Source: Thermoplasmata archaeon | GTDB lineage: Archaea; Thermoplasmatota; E2; DHVEG-1 | Assembly (NCBI GenBank): GCA_014894395.1 | Contig: JADBLO010000119.1 | Location: 1-64,000 of the forward strand | Length of the DNA stretch: 64,000 nt | Direction: 5' to 3' | Part shown: piece by piece, positions 1-9,534 of the stretch | Numbering within the stretch: the stretch's first letter is position 1 | How the letters are laid out: the number at the start of each line of letters is the position of its first letter | Position numbers and translations under genes: made by a program | Notes under the pieces: generated by a model | The model's input: the letters and a program-made list of their open reading frames with translations, nothing else | Told to the model about the DNA's origin: nothing | The model's database searches: none

Positions 1-241
1 ATTCACCTCTAAGTTTCTCTGCTTGTATCTTTGATAACTTGACAACAGATTTCCCAATCGTTCCATCAGGTTTGTATTCCAAGACGGTAATCGAAACAGT
101 GTTTTCTTTTTCAGGGATTGAAAATGATTTGGATACTATCGTATTATTTTGTGCATTGATGATTGGTGAAAATGTCATTGCAACAAACAAAAGAATAATA
201 CAAACCGCTAAACTTTTCCTCAATAGTGAATGTTTATTCAT
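1..241 (-). CDS. secreted protein, N-terminal part only (runs off window start)
   Basis: Reverse-strand ATG at 241 opens MNKHSLLRKSLAVCIILLFVAMTFSPIINAQNN..., a signal peptide, followed by SITVLEYKPDGTIGKSVVKLS; open to window edge. Confidence 0.65.
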   Translation of the reverse strand, partial: MNKHSLLRKSLAVCIILLFVAMTFSPIINAQNNTIVSKSFSIPEKENTVSITVLEYKPDGTIGKSVVKLSKIQAEKLRGE

Positions 242-666
242 GACTTTCCGCCCCTTTACAATTTTATAACACTGTTCTCCTATAATAAGATTGTTAATGA
301 AGGAAATTCCCTCGGCTTAAGGTAAAAAGGTTTCCCAGCGTCACTTTCAGCTCGTTTTAAGGTGTGGCAAACATATCAGTGATATCATTCATCCTTTTCA
401 CAATCGGATTAGGTTTACGACGATAAAAAACAGGTTAAATCGAATGTTTCAAGCAGTCTCATACTCGGTTGATTGAATTAAGCTGATATCGCACGTTTTT
501 GATGCGATAAAACGAAGAGAATCAATGCTACAATATCTAATAAAAAAAGAAGAGGGCAGTTGAGAGAGGAGATTTGGGAGGTAATCTACAATTTCATACT
601 TTCTCTTTTCATTCTATAATTGAATTTTTATACAGAGCGTATTCTAGTCCAAGAGCTGAAGCATTC

Positions 667-1344
667 TTATTCACTTTTTTTCCCCGTTTTCTTCGAAGCT
701 GATTTCCGTTTACTGACAGGTTTTTCCTTCTCATCTTTCTTTGTTGACGTTGATTTCTTTGCCGCTGTTTTCGATTTTTTTGCTCCCTTTGATTCTTCTT
801 TTTTCTCAGCTTCTTCTTCAGGTGCTTTTTCTTCTGATTTTATTGGTTTTTCTTTCTTCTCCGCGGGCTCTTCTTCCTTTGGGGCTTTCTCTTTCTTCTT
901 CTTCTTGATTTTTACTTCACCCTTACCAGTTGGAGTAATATCGTATCCTTCAGCACCAGGTACTGCTTCCTCAGCCTTTTCTTCCTCTCGTCGGAGAATC
1001 GGAGCCTTCTTCTCTTTTTCCTCTTTTAAAAATTCTCGTCGTGATTTCTTCTCACCGAGCTCCGGTAACGTTGCCTCAACAACACCGTCTTCAAATTTCA
1101 CGGCACGCACACGTATCTTGCTTGGAACCCAGAATTTCCCGTGCGCCCAGATTTCTTTGTTTAAAGAATCATCGATCCAGACGTTTTTCTGCTCGACTTT
1201 CATGTGTTTCATGAGAAAATGACGAATATCATCAACCGCCCGGGGGGCGGCTCTGGATGTTGGTCCGATTTTTGCTCGTCTAAGCGGGATTATGTAAATC
1301 CGTTCAAGTTCTTTTCCAGAATCTTTCTCAGCCATACGCATCAA
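667..1344 (-). CDS. rpl31e: 50S ribosomal protein L31e with ~130-aa Lys/Glu-rich C-terminal extension
   Basis: [39 protein letters not shown]...[37 protein letters not shown] is L31e. Confidence 0.92.
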   Translation of the reverse strand: MMRMAEKDSGKELERIYIIPLRRAKIGPTSRAAPRAVDDIRHFLMKHMKVEQKNVWIDDSLNKEIWAHGKFWVPSKIRVRAVKFEDGVVEATLPELGEKKSRREFLKEEKEKKAPILRREEEKAEEAVPGAEGYDITPTGKGEVKIKKKKKEKAPKEEEPAEKKEKPIKSEEKAPEEEAEKKEESKGAKKSKTAAKKSTSTKKDEKEKPVSKRKSASKKTGKKSE

Positions 1345-1499
1345 CCTATTTTGAGTTTATTTCTCCGCCAGTGGCGTGTTTTCGGATGTCGAGTAAATCG
1401 CCGGTTTGTACGAATCATGACCCACGCTGGTACTCGTCGATTGCTTTTCGTTGCTCTGCATAATCGGAGTTTTCTTCCTAACGATTTATGACTTGACAT
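1341..1499 (-). CDS. rpl39e: 50S ribosomal protein L39e
   Basis: Not in ORF track; reverse strand gives [52 protein letters not shown]. Confidence 0.93.
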   Translation of the reverse strand: MSSHKSLGRKLRLCRATKSNRRVPAWVMIRTNRRFTRHPKTRHWRRNKLKIG

Positions 1500-1832
1500 T
1501 TATATTCCTCTTCTGCGAATCGTTATATCGCGTTTCTTCGGGAGTATCTTTGAGAGTAGCTCCCGTAACTGTTCATCATTTATTTTATTTTTGAGTCGCC
1601 CAGATTGTGCAAGCATGATGAGTTGGTTCTCCAGGTTTTCTGCCATTTCTGGACGCGCAGCTTTAATTCGTCCAAGGCGTTCTCGTGCGTCATCAGTAAG
1701 GATTGCTCGCAGGATGAGTTTCTTCTCTTCAAACTCTTTCTGTTGTATCTCTTCGAAGTCTTCTTGTGAGAACGTCTGTTGTTGTTGAAGGTCACGCAAT
1801 TTCTTCTTCCTGATAGCTTCGATATCATCCAT
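1500..1832 (-). CDS. PDCD5/TFAR19-family DNA-binding protein
   Basis: ORF; DDIEAIRKKKLRDLQQQQ...RLGRIKAARPEMAENLENQLIMLAQSGRLKNKINDEQLRELLSKI. Confidence 0.92.
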   Translation of the reverse strand: MDDIEAIRKKKLRDLQQQQTFSQEDFEEIQQKEFEEKKLILRAILTDDARERLGRIKAARPEMAENLENQLIMLAQSGRLKNKINDEQLRELLSKILPKKRDITIRRRGI

Positions 1833-1875
1833 AGTGATTCCAAAACCTCAAGACGAACCTATTGCATTCACCTAT

Positions 1876-2376
1876 TTAATATTTTTTCAATTCAGGAAAT
1901 GCTTCAATGAGGGATTTCTTTACTTCAAAGGATGTGTTATCTAGGAATTTAACTCCTTTCGGGCTAAGCATGCGGCCTCTGCCTTTCATCTTTGTGACAT
2001 ACCCAGCGGTCTCCAACTGTTGAAGGGCATGACGGACAATCGCGCCGCTTCCTGCTTCCGCTTTATTGGGTTTTGATCCACGATTTCGTTTTCCACCATA
2101 TTCTGCTCGCAGACGCTCCACACCCATATTTTTATTGACATAGAGTTTCCGAAGAATTGATGCACACCGGGTGTGCCACCAGTCTTTTGTCTCTGGCGGA
2201 TTCTCCTTAGAGACACCTGTGCGAACATATTTACTCCAATCTGGTGGAGCAACCGCAGATTCATTTTGTAATTTTTTTGTTAACGCAGTGATTAACTCTT
2301 TTGCAGGGACATCATACGCTGTTGTCATAGGAATTCTCTTCCTTTCTCGTGAAATTGGGTATCGGTAATAAACCAT
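1876..2376 (-). CDS. rps19e: 30S ribosomal protein S19e (start probably at internal Met, MTTAYDVPAKELI...)
   Basis: ORF; TAYDVPAKELITALTKKL...WWHTRCASILRKLYVNKNMGVERLRAEYGG. Confidence 0.93.
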   Translation of the reverse strand: MVYYRYPISRERKRIPMTTAYDVPAKELITALTKKLQNESAVAPPDWSKYVRTGVSKENPPETKDWWHTRCASILRKLYVNKNMGVERLRAEYGGKRNRGSKPNKAEAGSGAIVRHALQQLETAGYVTKMKGRGRMLSPKGVKFLDNTSFEVKKSLIEAFPELKKY

Positions 2377-2443
2377 ATGTTATTTAAGCATATTGGATGC
2401 TAAATTAGCTATTCTGACCCCCTAAAAACGCATTATTATTTAT

Positions 2444-2806
2444 TCATGGTTTACGAGTTGCTGAGGAACGGTCACGTAATGGAATCCGACTATACTTCTT
2501 GCATTTACTACAGTAGGTGATAATCATCCCGCGATGGATGCGGACCCGGCAGGTCAACGGTGGAAGCAGATAGCAGTAGCAGTGTTTACAAAATCGGCGT
2601 GCATGCTCTGCAGGGATAGGAACAAGGTATTTCATAGAAATCTTTCGTGCTAATGCGACGTACCGATCAGACAAGGGTAGTTTCCCCTCAAGGGCACATT
2701 CTTCCGCAAGGGAAAAAAGATAATGAATCCGATGGCGTGCAATGTTTTTTTGCACCTTCTTTTTTTCACCGTGTTTCCGGTTCATACTGAAACGAGGAAG
2801 AAACAC
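2444..2806 (-). CDS. rnp4: Ribonuclease P protein component 4 (Rpp21 family)
   Basis: ORF; AEHARRFCKHCYCYLLPPLTCRVRIHRGMIITYCSKCKKYSRIPL zinc ribbon. Confidence 0.88.
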   Translation of the reverse strand: MFLPRFSMNRKHGEKKKVQKNIARHRIHYLFSLAEECALEGKLPLSDRYVALARKISMKYLVPIPAEHARRFCKHCYCYLLPPLTCRVRIHRGMIITYCSKCKKYSRIPLRDRSSATRKP

Positions 2807-2891
2807 CAGTTATAAAACCCTTATGTAAAAAAAGAATGCACAAAAGAACAATAATGATAAAGAAAAAGAAAAAATGAAGAAAGAAGTAAAT

Positions 2892-3077
2892 TTACTTCTT
2901 CTTCAGATATGGAAGACCGGTTCTCTTATTGACACCGACAATGTACCCATTTGGTAAATCGCAGGTCGTTCCACTCTTTGGTGATCTCTTGCTGAAGAAA
3001 TAGATTGTTTGATTTCTTCCGCCTTTAAGCTTTACGTCTCGTGTGTATAAGGTCCAACCCTCGTGTTTGTATGTCAT
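2892..3077 (-). CDS. small conserved archaeal protein, 61 aa
   Basis: C-terminal part of ORF 2892..3248 from Met at 3077: MTYKHEGWTLYTRDVKLKGGRNQTIYFFSKRSPKSGTTCDLPNGYIVGVNKRTGLPYLKKK. Confidence 0.75.
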   Translation of the reverse strand: MTYKHEGWTLYTRDVKLKGGRNQTIYFFSKRSPKSGTTCDLPNGYIVGVNKRTGLPYLKKK

Positions 3078-3331
3078 AAAACACCTCCTGCCAGGAATAC
3101 GTCTCCTGGAATTTAAACCTTTCTTTATTTTTCTCCTGGTACACTGATAACACGTGCGAGGTTGACACGTTCGAAAAAAACATGCGAGACGTGTGTAACA
3201 GAAGCAAATAAAAAGAGCCGGTAGTTGTCGCCCACATTTATGAATCACATAGGTGTTTTAAATGTTTTCGAAATTTATAAACGCAGGGAATAAGATTTTT
3301 GAACGTCAAGATCATGAATGGTTGTGAAAAA

Positions 3332-4141
3332 ATGGTAAAAGGACGACTGGTCTTTGTTGGTTTAGGGTTGTATGATGAGGCAGATGTTTCATTAAAAGGT
3401 TTGCGGGAACTTAAACAGTGCGACGAGGTGTTCGCGGAGTTTTATACAACAAAACTAGGACAGTTCGATAAAAAGGCTTTTGAGAAACTCATTGGGAAAA
3501 AAATCGAGGTGTTGTCGCGAGAAGAAACTGAGAAAGGGGATAGAATCATTGACGCTGCCGTACAGAATCATGTCGTGTTTCTCACGGGCGGGGATCCGAT
3601 GATCGCAACCACGCATGTTGATCTGCGGCTGCGTGCGATGAAACAAGGAATCACGACAAAGATTATTCATAGCAGTAGTATTGTAACCGCCGTTCCTGGG
3701 CTCCTTGGTCTGCAGAACTACAAATTCGGCAGGACGACCACGCTTGCATTTGGCGAGAAAGAGTATTTTCCGACAAGCCCGTATACTGTAATATATAATA
3801 ATAAGGAGATGGGACTGCATACGCTCGTGTTGCTTGACATCCAGGTGGAGAAAAACCGGTATATGACGGCGAATGAAGGACTTGAATTACTCTTGAAAAT
3901 GGAGGATACACTCAGGAAGTGTCTCTTCACCGATGACACCATCGCGTGTGTCGTTGCCCGCGCTGGTGCTCCTGATCCAGTGGTTGCTGCAAACACGATA
4001 AACGTTCTCAGAAAGAAGGATTTTGGTCCACCATTACATACTCTCGTAATTCCGGGGAATCTGCATTTCATGGAAGTAGAAGCACTTGAACTGTGTGCGG
4101 GCTTACCACCTGAAGTAGGGAAAAAAATACAAAAACTATAA
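3332..4141 (+). CDS. dphB: diphthine synthase (start likely MVKGRLVFVGLGL)
   Basis: ORF 3299..4141; LVFVGLGLYDEADVSLKGL..., GGDPMIATTH, tetrapyrrole-methylase fold motifs. Confidence 0.92.
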   Translation: MVKGRLVFVGLGLYDEADVSLKGLRELKQCDEVFAEFYTTKLGQFDKKAFEKLIGKKIEVLSREETEKGDRIIDAAVQNHVVFLTGGDPMIATTHVDLRLRAMKQGITTKIIHSSSIVTAVPGLLGLQNYKFGRTTTLAFGEKEYFPTSPYTVIYNNKEMGLHTLVLLDIQVEKNRYMTANEGLELLLKMEDTLRKCLFTDDTIACVVARAGAPDPVVAANTINVLRKKDFGPPLHTLVIPGNLHFMEVEALELCAGLPPEVGKKIQKL

Positions 4142-4186
4142 TAACCCTGCATAATATTCCGCACACAGACAACAAAAGGGGTATGG

Positions 4187-6073
4187 ATGCAACAACAGAA
4201 AAACGACTTCGTCGGTCTTATCTATGGTGATGTTGGTTCAACAAAATTTAACTTTACGGTTGATGCTCATAATCTCCGGAAGTTTGATTACGTTGCCGCA
4301 CCACATGAAGAAGGCTATGTGCTCGCGCAGGTCATGGATATCAAAGGGTACTCTGATTTGAAATTTGAGGATGCCATTACCATCAAGAGCAATGGGTCTG
4401 TTCCTCCAATTAAGAGTGATGTTTCTGCATACGCTGAGGTGATCGGCTTCCGAGATAAAGAAGGCCGTTTGCAGGCACCGCGCAGTCCGTTTGAGGCAGG
4501 TGCCCAAATAACCCTAGCTCATGAGGATCTCATACGCCACGTCCTTGGGCTGCAAGCAGAGAAACAAAACGGTGCGTACCTTGGTCTTCTCAAAGGTCAT
4601 GACCTTCCTGTGTATCTTAATATTGATTCATTGGTCCAGAAACATATCTGTATTCTTGCGAAAACCGGCGGTGGGAAAAGCTATGCATGCGGTGTTCTTA
4701 TCGAAGAACTTTTAAAGAAGAAAATCCCGTTGGTTATCATCGATACCCATGGCGAATATATCTCCCTTGGAAAACCGAACAAGGACAAGAAAGATCAAAA
4801 GAACATGGAGAAATTCGGGGTAAAAGCAAATGATTACAGCAGTCAAATTGTTACGTTTTCACCACTTACCGGCGGGGAAGCAACGACTCATTTAACATTG
4901 AATGGAATGAATCTTGAAGGACGAGAGATCCTTGAGCTTCTACGAGCGAAACTGTCTGGTCCCCAGATAGCGGTCTTGTATCAGACCATCAAAGAACTCA
5001 AGGAGTTCAAACAGGTCTATAGTATTAGAGATATTATAGAAGCAGCGGAACGCACGAAGAGCAATGCTCGATGGAACGTGATAGCCTCATTAGAGTCCTT
5101 AGATTCTATAGGTGTTTTTTCCGAGAAAGGAACCTCAACAGAGGAGCTTGTGCAGAAAGGAAAATGTTCGATTATTAACATGCGTGGAGTCCCGCCTGAT
5201 ATCCAGGATGTGGTGGTAGCACGGTTAACCGAGGAGTTATTTAAGGATCGGAAAGCAGGGAAGATTCCTCCATTCCTCTTTGTTGTAGAAGAAGCGCATA
5301 ATTACTGCCCGGAGCATGGGATTGGTCATGCGGTTTCCTCCAGCATGCTTCGTACGGTTGCTTCTGAAGGGCGAAAATTTGGCATGGGGCTGTGTGTAGT
5401 CAGTCAGCGTCCTGCGAAGATCGATAAGAATATCATTTCTCAGTGTAACACGAATATTATTTTAAAGGTGACAAACCCTAATGATCTAAAAGCGATTATT
5501 CAGTCTGTTGAAGGTCTCACGAGTCAGACCTATGACGAGATTCAGCGGCTGCCAATTGGTGTTGCGTTGATTTCTGGTGCTTCAATCCAAATCCCGATTC
5601 TCGTTGAAATCAGGACCAGAGAGACGGATCATGGGGGAAAATCAGTCACCGTCTTCAAAGATATTGACCCATCTGATTATAAAGTAAAGATGCCAAAGAT
5701 GCCGCCACCACCATCAAGACAAGAGGCAACCCCGGTGCAGAAACCAGGAAACATTCAGAACAATGTCACTGAGAAAGCAATAATGGTGAATCGTGTTGCA
5801 AAAAGACTTGGCTGGGTAACCACCAATGACCCTGATGAAACCATTAGATTCCTTAGTCAAGAAGCAGAGGAAATGAAAGAGAATGTGTATAAGTATCTTG
5901 AGTCACTCGCGCAGCTTGGGGGTAACTTCTGCCATAAGGATAATCCAAGCTGTCTCCAATGTCCAATGAGTAACGGCTGTCGGTACCAAATTGCTCATAG
6001 TAAGAAGTCTCAGCCTCAACCGCACAAGCACGGGTTAGGGCTATTTAAAAGAGATAAACCCAGGATCGTATGA
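4187..6073 (+). CDS. herA: HerA-like bipolar DNA translocase/ATPase with C-terminal Cys cluster
   Basis: ORF; Walker A ILAKTGGGKSYACGVLIEELL, Walker B PFLFVVEEAHNYCPE; C-terminal CX6CX2CX5C. Confidence 0.88.
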   Translation: MQQQKNDFVGLIYGDVGSTKFNFTVDAHNLRKFDYVAAPHEEGYVLAQVMDIKGYSDLKFEDAITIKSNGSVPPIKSDVSAYAEVIGFRDKEGRLQAPRSPFEAGAQITLAHEDLIRHVLGLQAEKQNGAYLGLLKGHDLPVYLNIDSLVQKHICILAKTGGGKSYACGVLIEELLKKKIPLVIIDTHGEYISLGKPNKDKKDQKNMEKFGVKANDYSSQIVTFSPLTGGEATTHLTLNGMNLEGREILELLRAKLSGPQIAVLYQTIKELKEFKQVYSIRDIIEAAERTKSNARWNVIASLESLDSIGVFSEKGTSTEELVQKGKCSIINMRGVPPDIQDVVVARLTEELFKDRKAGKIPPFLFVVEEAHNYCPEHGIGHAVSSSMLRTVASEGRKFGMGLCVVSQRPAKIDKNIISQCNTNIILKVTNPNDLKAIIQSVEGLTSQTYDEIQRLPIGVALISGASIQIPILVEIRTRETDHGGKSVTVFKDIDPSDYKVKMPKMPPPPSRQEATPVQKPGNIQNNVTEKAIMVNRVAKRLGWVTTNDPDETIRFLSQEAEEMKENVYKYLESLAQLGGNFCHKDNPSCLQCPMSNGCRYQIAHSKKSQPQPHKHGLGLFKRDKPRIV

Positions 6074-7164
6074 AGAAAAACACCTGGTGTCTCTTCGTTG
6101 CTGGCATGCTTGTTCTGGTAGTTGTATTATCTGGTTGTGAGGTGATTTTTCCTCCGACCACGTACGAGCCTAGTCCTACAAAGGTCAGGTATGATATTTC
6201 CTATGGGTATCGTGTGAACTGCACAGGTACTGGACGCTATGAAATCACCTATGTATGTAACCCTCCTTCTGTTCTTGTTGGAACAGTTACCTATGATCGT
6301 TTGTATAACCATGAATATGAAACGAAAACCTTAGTGAATAACACATTTATTCGTTGGAATGTCTCTGGAACAGAGCAGCAAACCTATGAATTAGGGATTA
6401 CTGCTCATATCATTGCCAATAATTACCTGGTTCCTGATCTGAACGGAGAAGATGCCGTAACAATCCAAGCACTGCAGGAGAAGTATCCTGCGATAGAAAG
6501 ACAATATACCCAACCACAGGCAAATGAGACAATCTGGTTTATTAACCCGACTGATCCAAATATCACTGCAATTGTAAGAACTGTTGTAGAAAACGCAGGG
6601 ACAAACAATTCGTTTCTGCTGGCACAATCACTCTTCAGCTGGTTAAAGAAAAATATCCAATATCAAACCCATGCTGGTGAAGAAGGGGTACGACCAGCGG
6701 CAATCACCTTACAGATGGGCAATGGGGACTGTGATGATTTATCGTTCCTATATATCTCCCTGTGTCGATCTGTTGGCATCCCCGCGCGATTCATCCGAGG
6801 GTACCTTCTAACGGTTTATGAGAATGGAACAGCGATTACCACGGCTCATGCATGGACCGAAGTATTTGTTGGTGGATCAATGGGAATTAATGGCTGGATT
6901 CCTGTGGAATGCGCCTGTGTTACGACCTCCATTAAGACCGACATCCAGCAGAATTTCGGAGTCGAGAATGCATTTCATCTCAGACTCTTCGTCGATGACG
7001 GAAGTAACCAGTCACTAGCGTACTCTCTTTTGGGTCTCTCATATGTGAAATATGGATCCAATAGAAACATTGAACGTCAGCCATTTGCAGAGATTCAAAA
7101 CTACCAGGAGCTTAAAGCACAAAAACTCGTAGTAACTTCAGAGAACACTCGATATTACGAATAA
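6070..7164 (+). CDS. lipoprotein with transglutaminase-like domain
   Basis: ORF; lipobox VVVLSGCEV; NGDCDDLSFLYISLCRSVGIPARFIRGYL...HAWTEVFV; ATGA overlap with herA. Confidence 0.82.
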   Translation: MKKNTWCLFVAGMLVLVVVLSGCEVIFPPTTYEPSPTKVRYDISYGYRVNCTGTGRYEITYVCNPPSVLVGTVTYDRLYNHEYETKTLVNNTFIRWNVSGTEQQTYELGITAHIIANNYLVPDLNGEDAVTIQALQEKYPAIERQYTQPQANETIWFINPTDPNITAIVRTVVENAGTNNSFLLAQSLFSWLKKNIQYQTHAGEEGVRPAAITLQMGNGDCDDLSFLYISLCRSVGIPARFIRGYLLTVYENGTAITTAHAWTEVFVGGSMGINGWIPVECACVTTSIKTDIQQNFGVENAFHLRLFVDDGSNQSLAYSLLGLSYVKYGSNRNIERQPFAEIQNYQELKAQKLVVTSENTRYYE

Positions 7165-7227
7165 TTCTTAAAAAACAAAAACATTATTTCTGAGTACGAG
7201 TTTCAGAGAACAGGTGGTTGTGAGTTT

Positions 7228-7869
7228 TTGGTCGATGACAAAACCGCAGAAGAATTTGCAGTATACATGAAGAAATTCAATGATTTATATGAATATCTCG
7301 CGTCTCTTGTTCAAAGACATTCGTCATCATCTCATCCGTTCATCCTTGACCTGGGGGCGGGGCCAGGTTTACTCTCGGTTGAGATTTTTCGAAAGATACC
7401 ACAGGCAACAATCATAGGTATTGATCCATTAATCAAAATGCTTAAGTTAGCAAATGGAAACGTAAAAAACGCTGATTTTCAAACATTTGAACCGGTCGTT
7501 GGCGTCTCTGAAAACATCCCTTTGAAAAATAATACAGTTGATATGATCGTAAGCAGGTTTAGTCTGCCGTATTGGACCCAACCAAAGAAGAGTTTTCAAG
7601 AGATGATGAGAGTTTTAAAACCCGGTGGGAAGGTTGTCTTTGAAGCGTTGAACCGTGATTTTCCAACATGGAAACTCTCGTTAATCAAAATTCGTATGTT
7701 GTTCAACCGGGCAGGACGAGACGTCACTAGATACCATGTCGATGCATACAAGCTAGCACATACAGTAAATCAGGTTGAACAATTTTTTACCGACGCTGGG
7801 TTCACTATATCTGAAAAAGAAGGGAAGAAAAGCGAGTGGAGATTTATTATCGTTGCAGAGAAAAAATAG
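7228..7869 (+). CDS. class I SAM-dependent methyltransferase
   Basis: ORF; ILDLGAGPGLLSVEIFRKIPQATIIGIDP...MMRVLKPGGKVVFE. Confidence 0.85.
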   Translation: MVDDKTAEEFAVYMKKFNDLYEYLASLVQRHSSSSHPFILDLGAGPGLLSVEIFRKIPQATIIGIDPLIKMLKLANGNVKNADFQTFEPVVGVSENIPLKNNTVDMIVSRFSLPYWTQPKKSFQEMMRVLKPGGKVVFEALNRDFPTWKLSLIKIRMLFNRAGRDVTRYHVDAYKLAHTVNQVEQFFTDAGFTISEKEGKKSEWRFIIVAEKK

Positions 7870-7968
7870 TTCTTCATTCAACACCTATTTTTCTCCATTA
7901 TTCTTCTAGTTAAAGCATTTCCTACAAAAGATATAAATAGTGTACAAGGGGAATATTATAGTAGATAT

Positions 7969-9282
7969 ATGAAAATCCCTTCAGATGCAACGCCGCTCTC
8001 GAAGAAATTGCTAGCAATTAGTATTATTCTTCTTTTTAGTGTAACTGCAGTTTCACCCTTGGCAACGAGCAAACAAAGCTATCAAGAAAATATCAGTATT
8101 GCGTCAAATGTAGAACAAGAACAAGAACTTGATTTACTGCGTGTAGAACACTATTTATATGTCAATGCATCAGAGGATGTCGGGATGTTTCATATAAGAT
8201 TCTCTTTTCCACCAGATTATGAGTATCAAGTTCCCCTCATGTTAGAATTCTACAATGATAGTACTGTTTCAAAGATATTACAGTATCATATCGAGAACGA
8301 TACATTGGTGCCGAATAAAATCATCAATTTTACTATAGGCTCCATGAAAAAAGATGAAAGTGTATTGCTCCATTTTTCTTGTTGGGTTCTGGTAAAAAAT
8401 CACGACTTTAGCGACCTCCCACCCTATGTTAAAATCCCTAAAAAATACCAGCTACCGGAAGATACCAAGATCTGGCTTGCATCAACGAAAGAGGTCCAAC
8501 TACACAGTCTTCTTATCAGACATAAAGCAAGACAATTACATGGTATGAGTGATAACCTTATTCGATATGCAAAGAGAATAGCACCATTTATCAGAAATCA
8601 TCGATTAGTCTTGTTTGTGCTAGAACTCAACTTAGGGCTTTTGTTATCTCAAGACGCCAGAACAACGCTATTGATAAATGGGGAGAATGTTGGACGGTCT
8701 CATTTGGCATGTGCTTTTTTTAGGCTCTATAACATCCCCGCACGAGTTCTCCTCGTGAATAATGATCAAGGATTCTGGACACAGATGCATTACATGGTGG
8801 AATACTATTGCCCAGGTTATGGATGGGTTTTGGTTGAAACAACTAGAGGGGAAACACCGTACGCGACGAAAAGGCAAATCGTCAATCGTGTGTGCTATCC
8901 ACAAGACGAGGAAGACACAAAAAATGATTATATTTTTCCTTTTATGACTGGAGAAGAACGGTGGTTGTGGATCGATAATGACCATATTTCTCCATATTAT
9001 GTCGATTGTAAAACGGGAAGTAAAGCCCAAATGTTCAGCGAGACAAACGTCTCTATAGATCAACTCACCGCAAATTATGCTTTTGTATTAACGCAGATAG
9101 TGTTTCGTCAATATCAGAAATATCTGGGACTAAACTTTACCGGTGAAAACCTACTGCATTTCCAAAACGCTATCGCCTATCAAAAAAAAGCGATCCTAGC
9201 ACTCAAACAATCGCAGGAACCTGATGGATATCTTGACTTTATGAATCTGGCATACACTGAATACGAAGAAATTTCCATTTAA
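7969..9282 (+). CDS. secreted transglutaminase-like protein, catalytic Cys apparently absent
   Basis: ORF; N-terminal signal; NGENVGRSHLACAFFRLYNIPARVLLV...HYMVEYYCPGYGWVLVETT; upstream TATA atataaatag. Confidence 0.65.
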   Translation: MKIPSDATPLSKKLLAISIILLFSVTAVSPLATSKQSYQENISIASNVEQEQELDLLRVEHYLYVNASEDVGMFHIRFSFPPDYEYQVPLMLEFYNDSTVSKILQYHIENDTLVPNKIINFTIGSMKKDESVLLHFSCWVLVKNHDFSDLPPYVKIPKKYQLPEDTKIWLASTKEVQLHSLLIRHKARQLHGMSDNLIRYAKRIAPFIRNHRLVLFVLELNLGLLLSQDARTTLLINGENVGRSHLACAFFRLYNIPARVLLVNNDQGFWTQMHYMVEYYCPGYGWVLVETTRGETPYATKRQIVNRVCYPQDEEDTKNDYIFPFMTGEERWLWIDNDHISPYYVDCKTGSKAQMFSETNVSIDQLTANYAFVLTQIVFRQYQKYLGLNFTGENLLHFQNAIAYQKKAILALKQSQEPDGYLDFMNLAYTEYEEISI

Positions 9283-9287
9283 GAAAA

Positions 9288-9300
9288 TGTTTTTTTTTTT
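9288..9300 (+). terminator. poly-T tract following 7969..9282
   Basis: tgttttttttttt immediately after the stop codon. Confidence 0.5.
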
Positions 9301-9418
9301 AATACTCACCAACAAGGAAACCGAATGCATAATGCCTCTGTCGTTTCTCAGAATACTGGATTTTTCTTACGTCCTGTTCTTTTAGGTGAGTCTGTTTTTT
9401 AAGAGGTTTCTTTCCCAT
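9299..9418 (-). CDS. candidate basic microprotein, 39 aa
   Basis: Reverse strand MGKKPLKKQTHLKEQDVRKIQYSEKRQRHYAFGFLVGEY*, preceded by GGAG SD-like site and TATA-like tttaaatata. Confidence 0.5.
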   Translation of the reverse strand: MGKKPLKKQTHLKEQDVRKIQYSEKRQRHYAFGFLVGEY

Positions 9419-9534
9419 ATCGATAGTCTCCTACCCTCTGTTGTGACTGTGATTATATTTAAAGACGCGGTGGTAAACTGTCAAAATGAAAAATAGATTC
9501 ATCATTACATTTATTAGTCTCTGAAAGTATTGTT

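Noticed and set aside
620-1222. 200-aa Phe/Ser-rich plus-strand ORF
   Set aside because: Exact antisense of the Lys/Glu-rich L31e tail; its FFFSS composition is the complement of AAG/GAA codons, not a protein signature.
1580-1843. 87-aa minus-strand ORF overlapping PDCD5
   Set aside because: Out-of-frame shadow of the PDCD5-family gene with no recognisable domain.
3455-4164. Several minus-strand ORFs antisense to dphB (121, 82 and 148 aa)
   Set aside because: Mutually overlapping shadows of a clear coding gene, no family signature.
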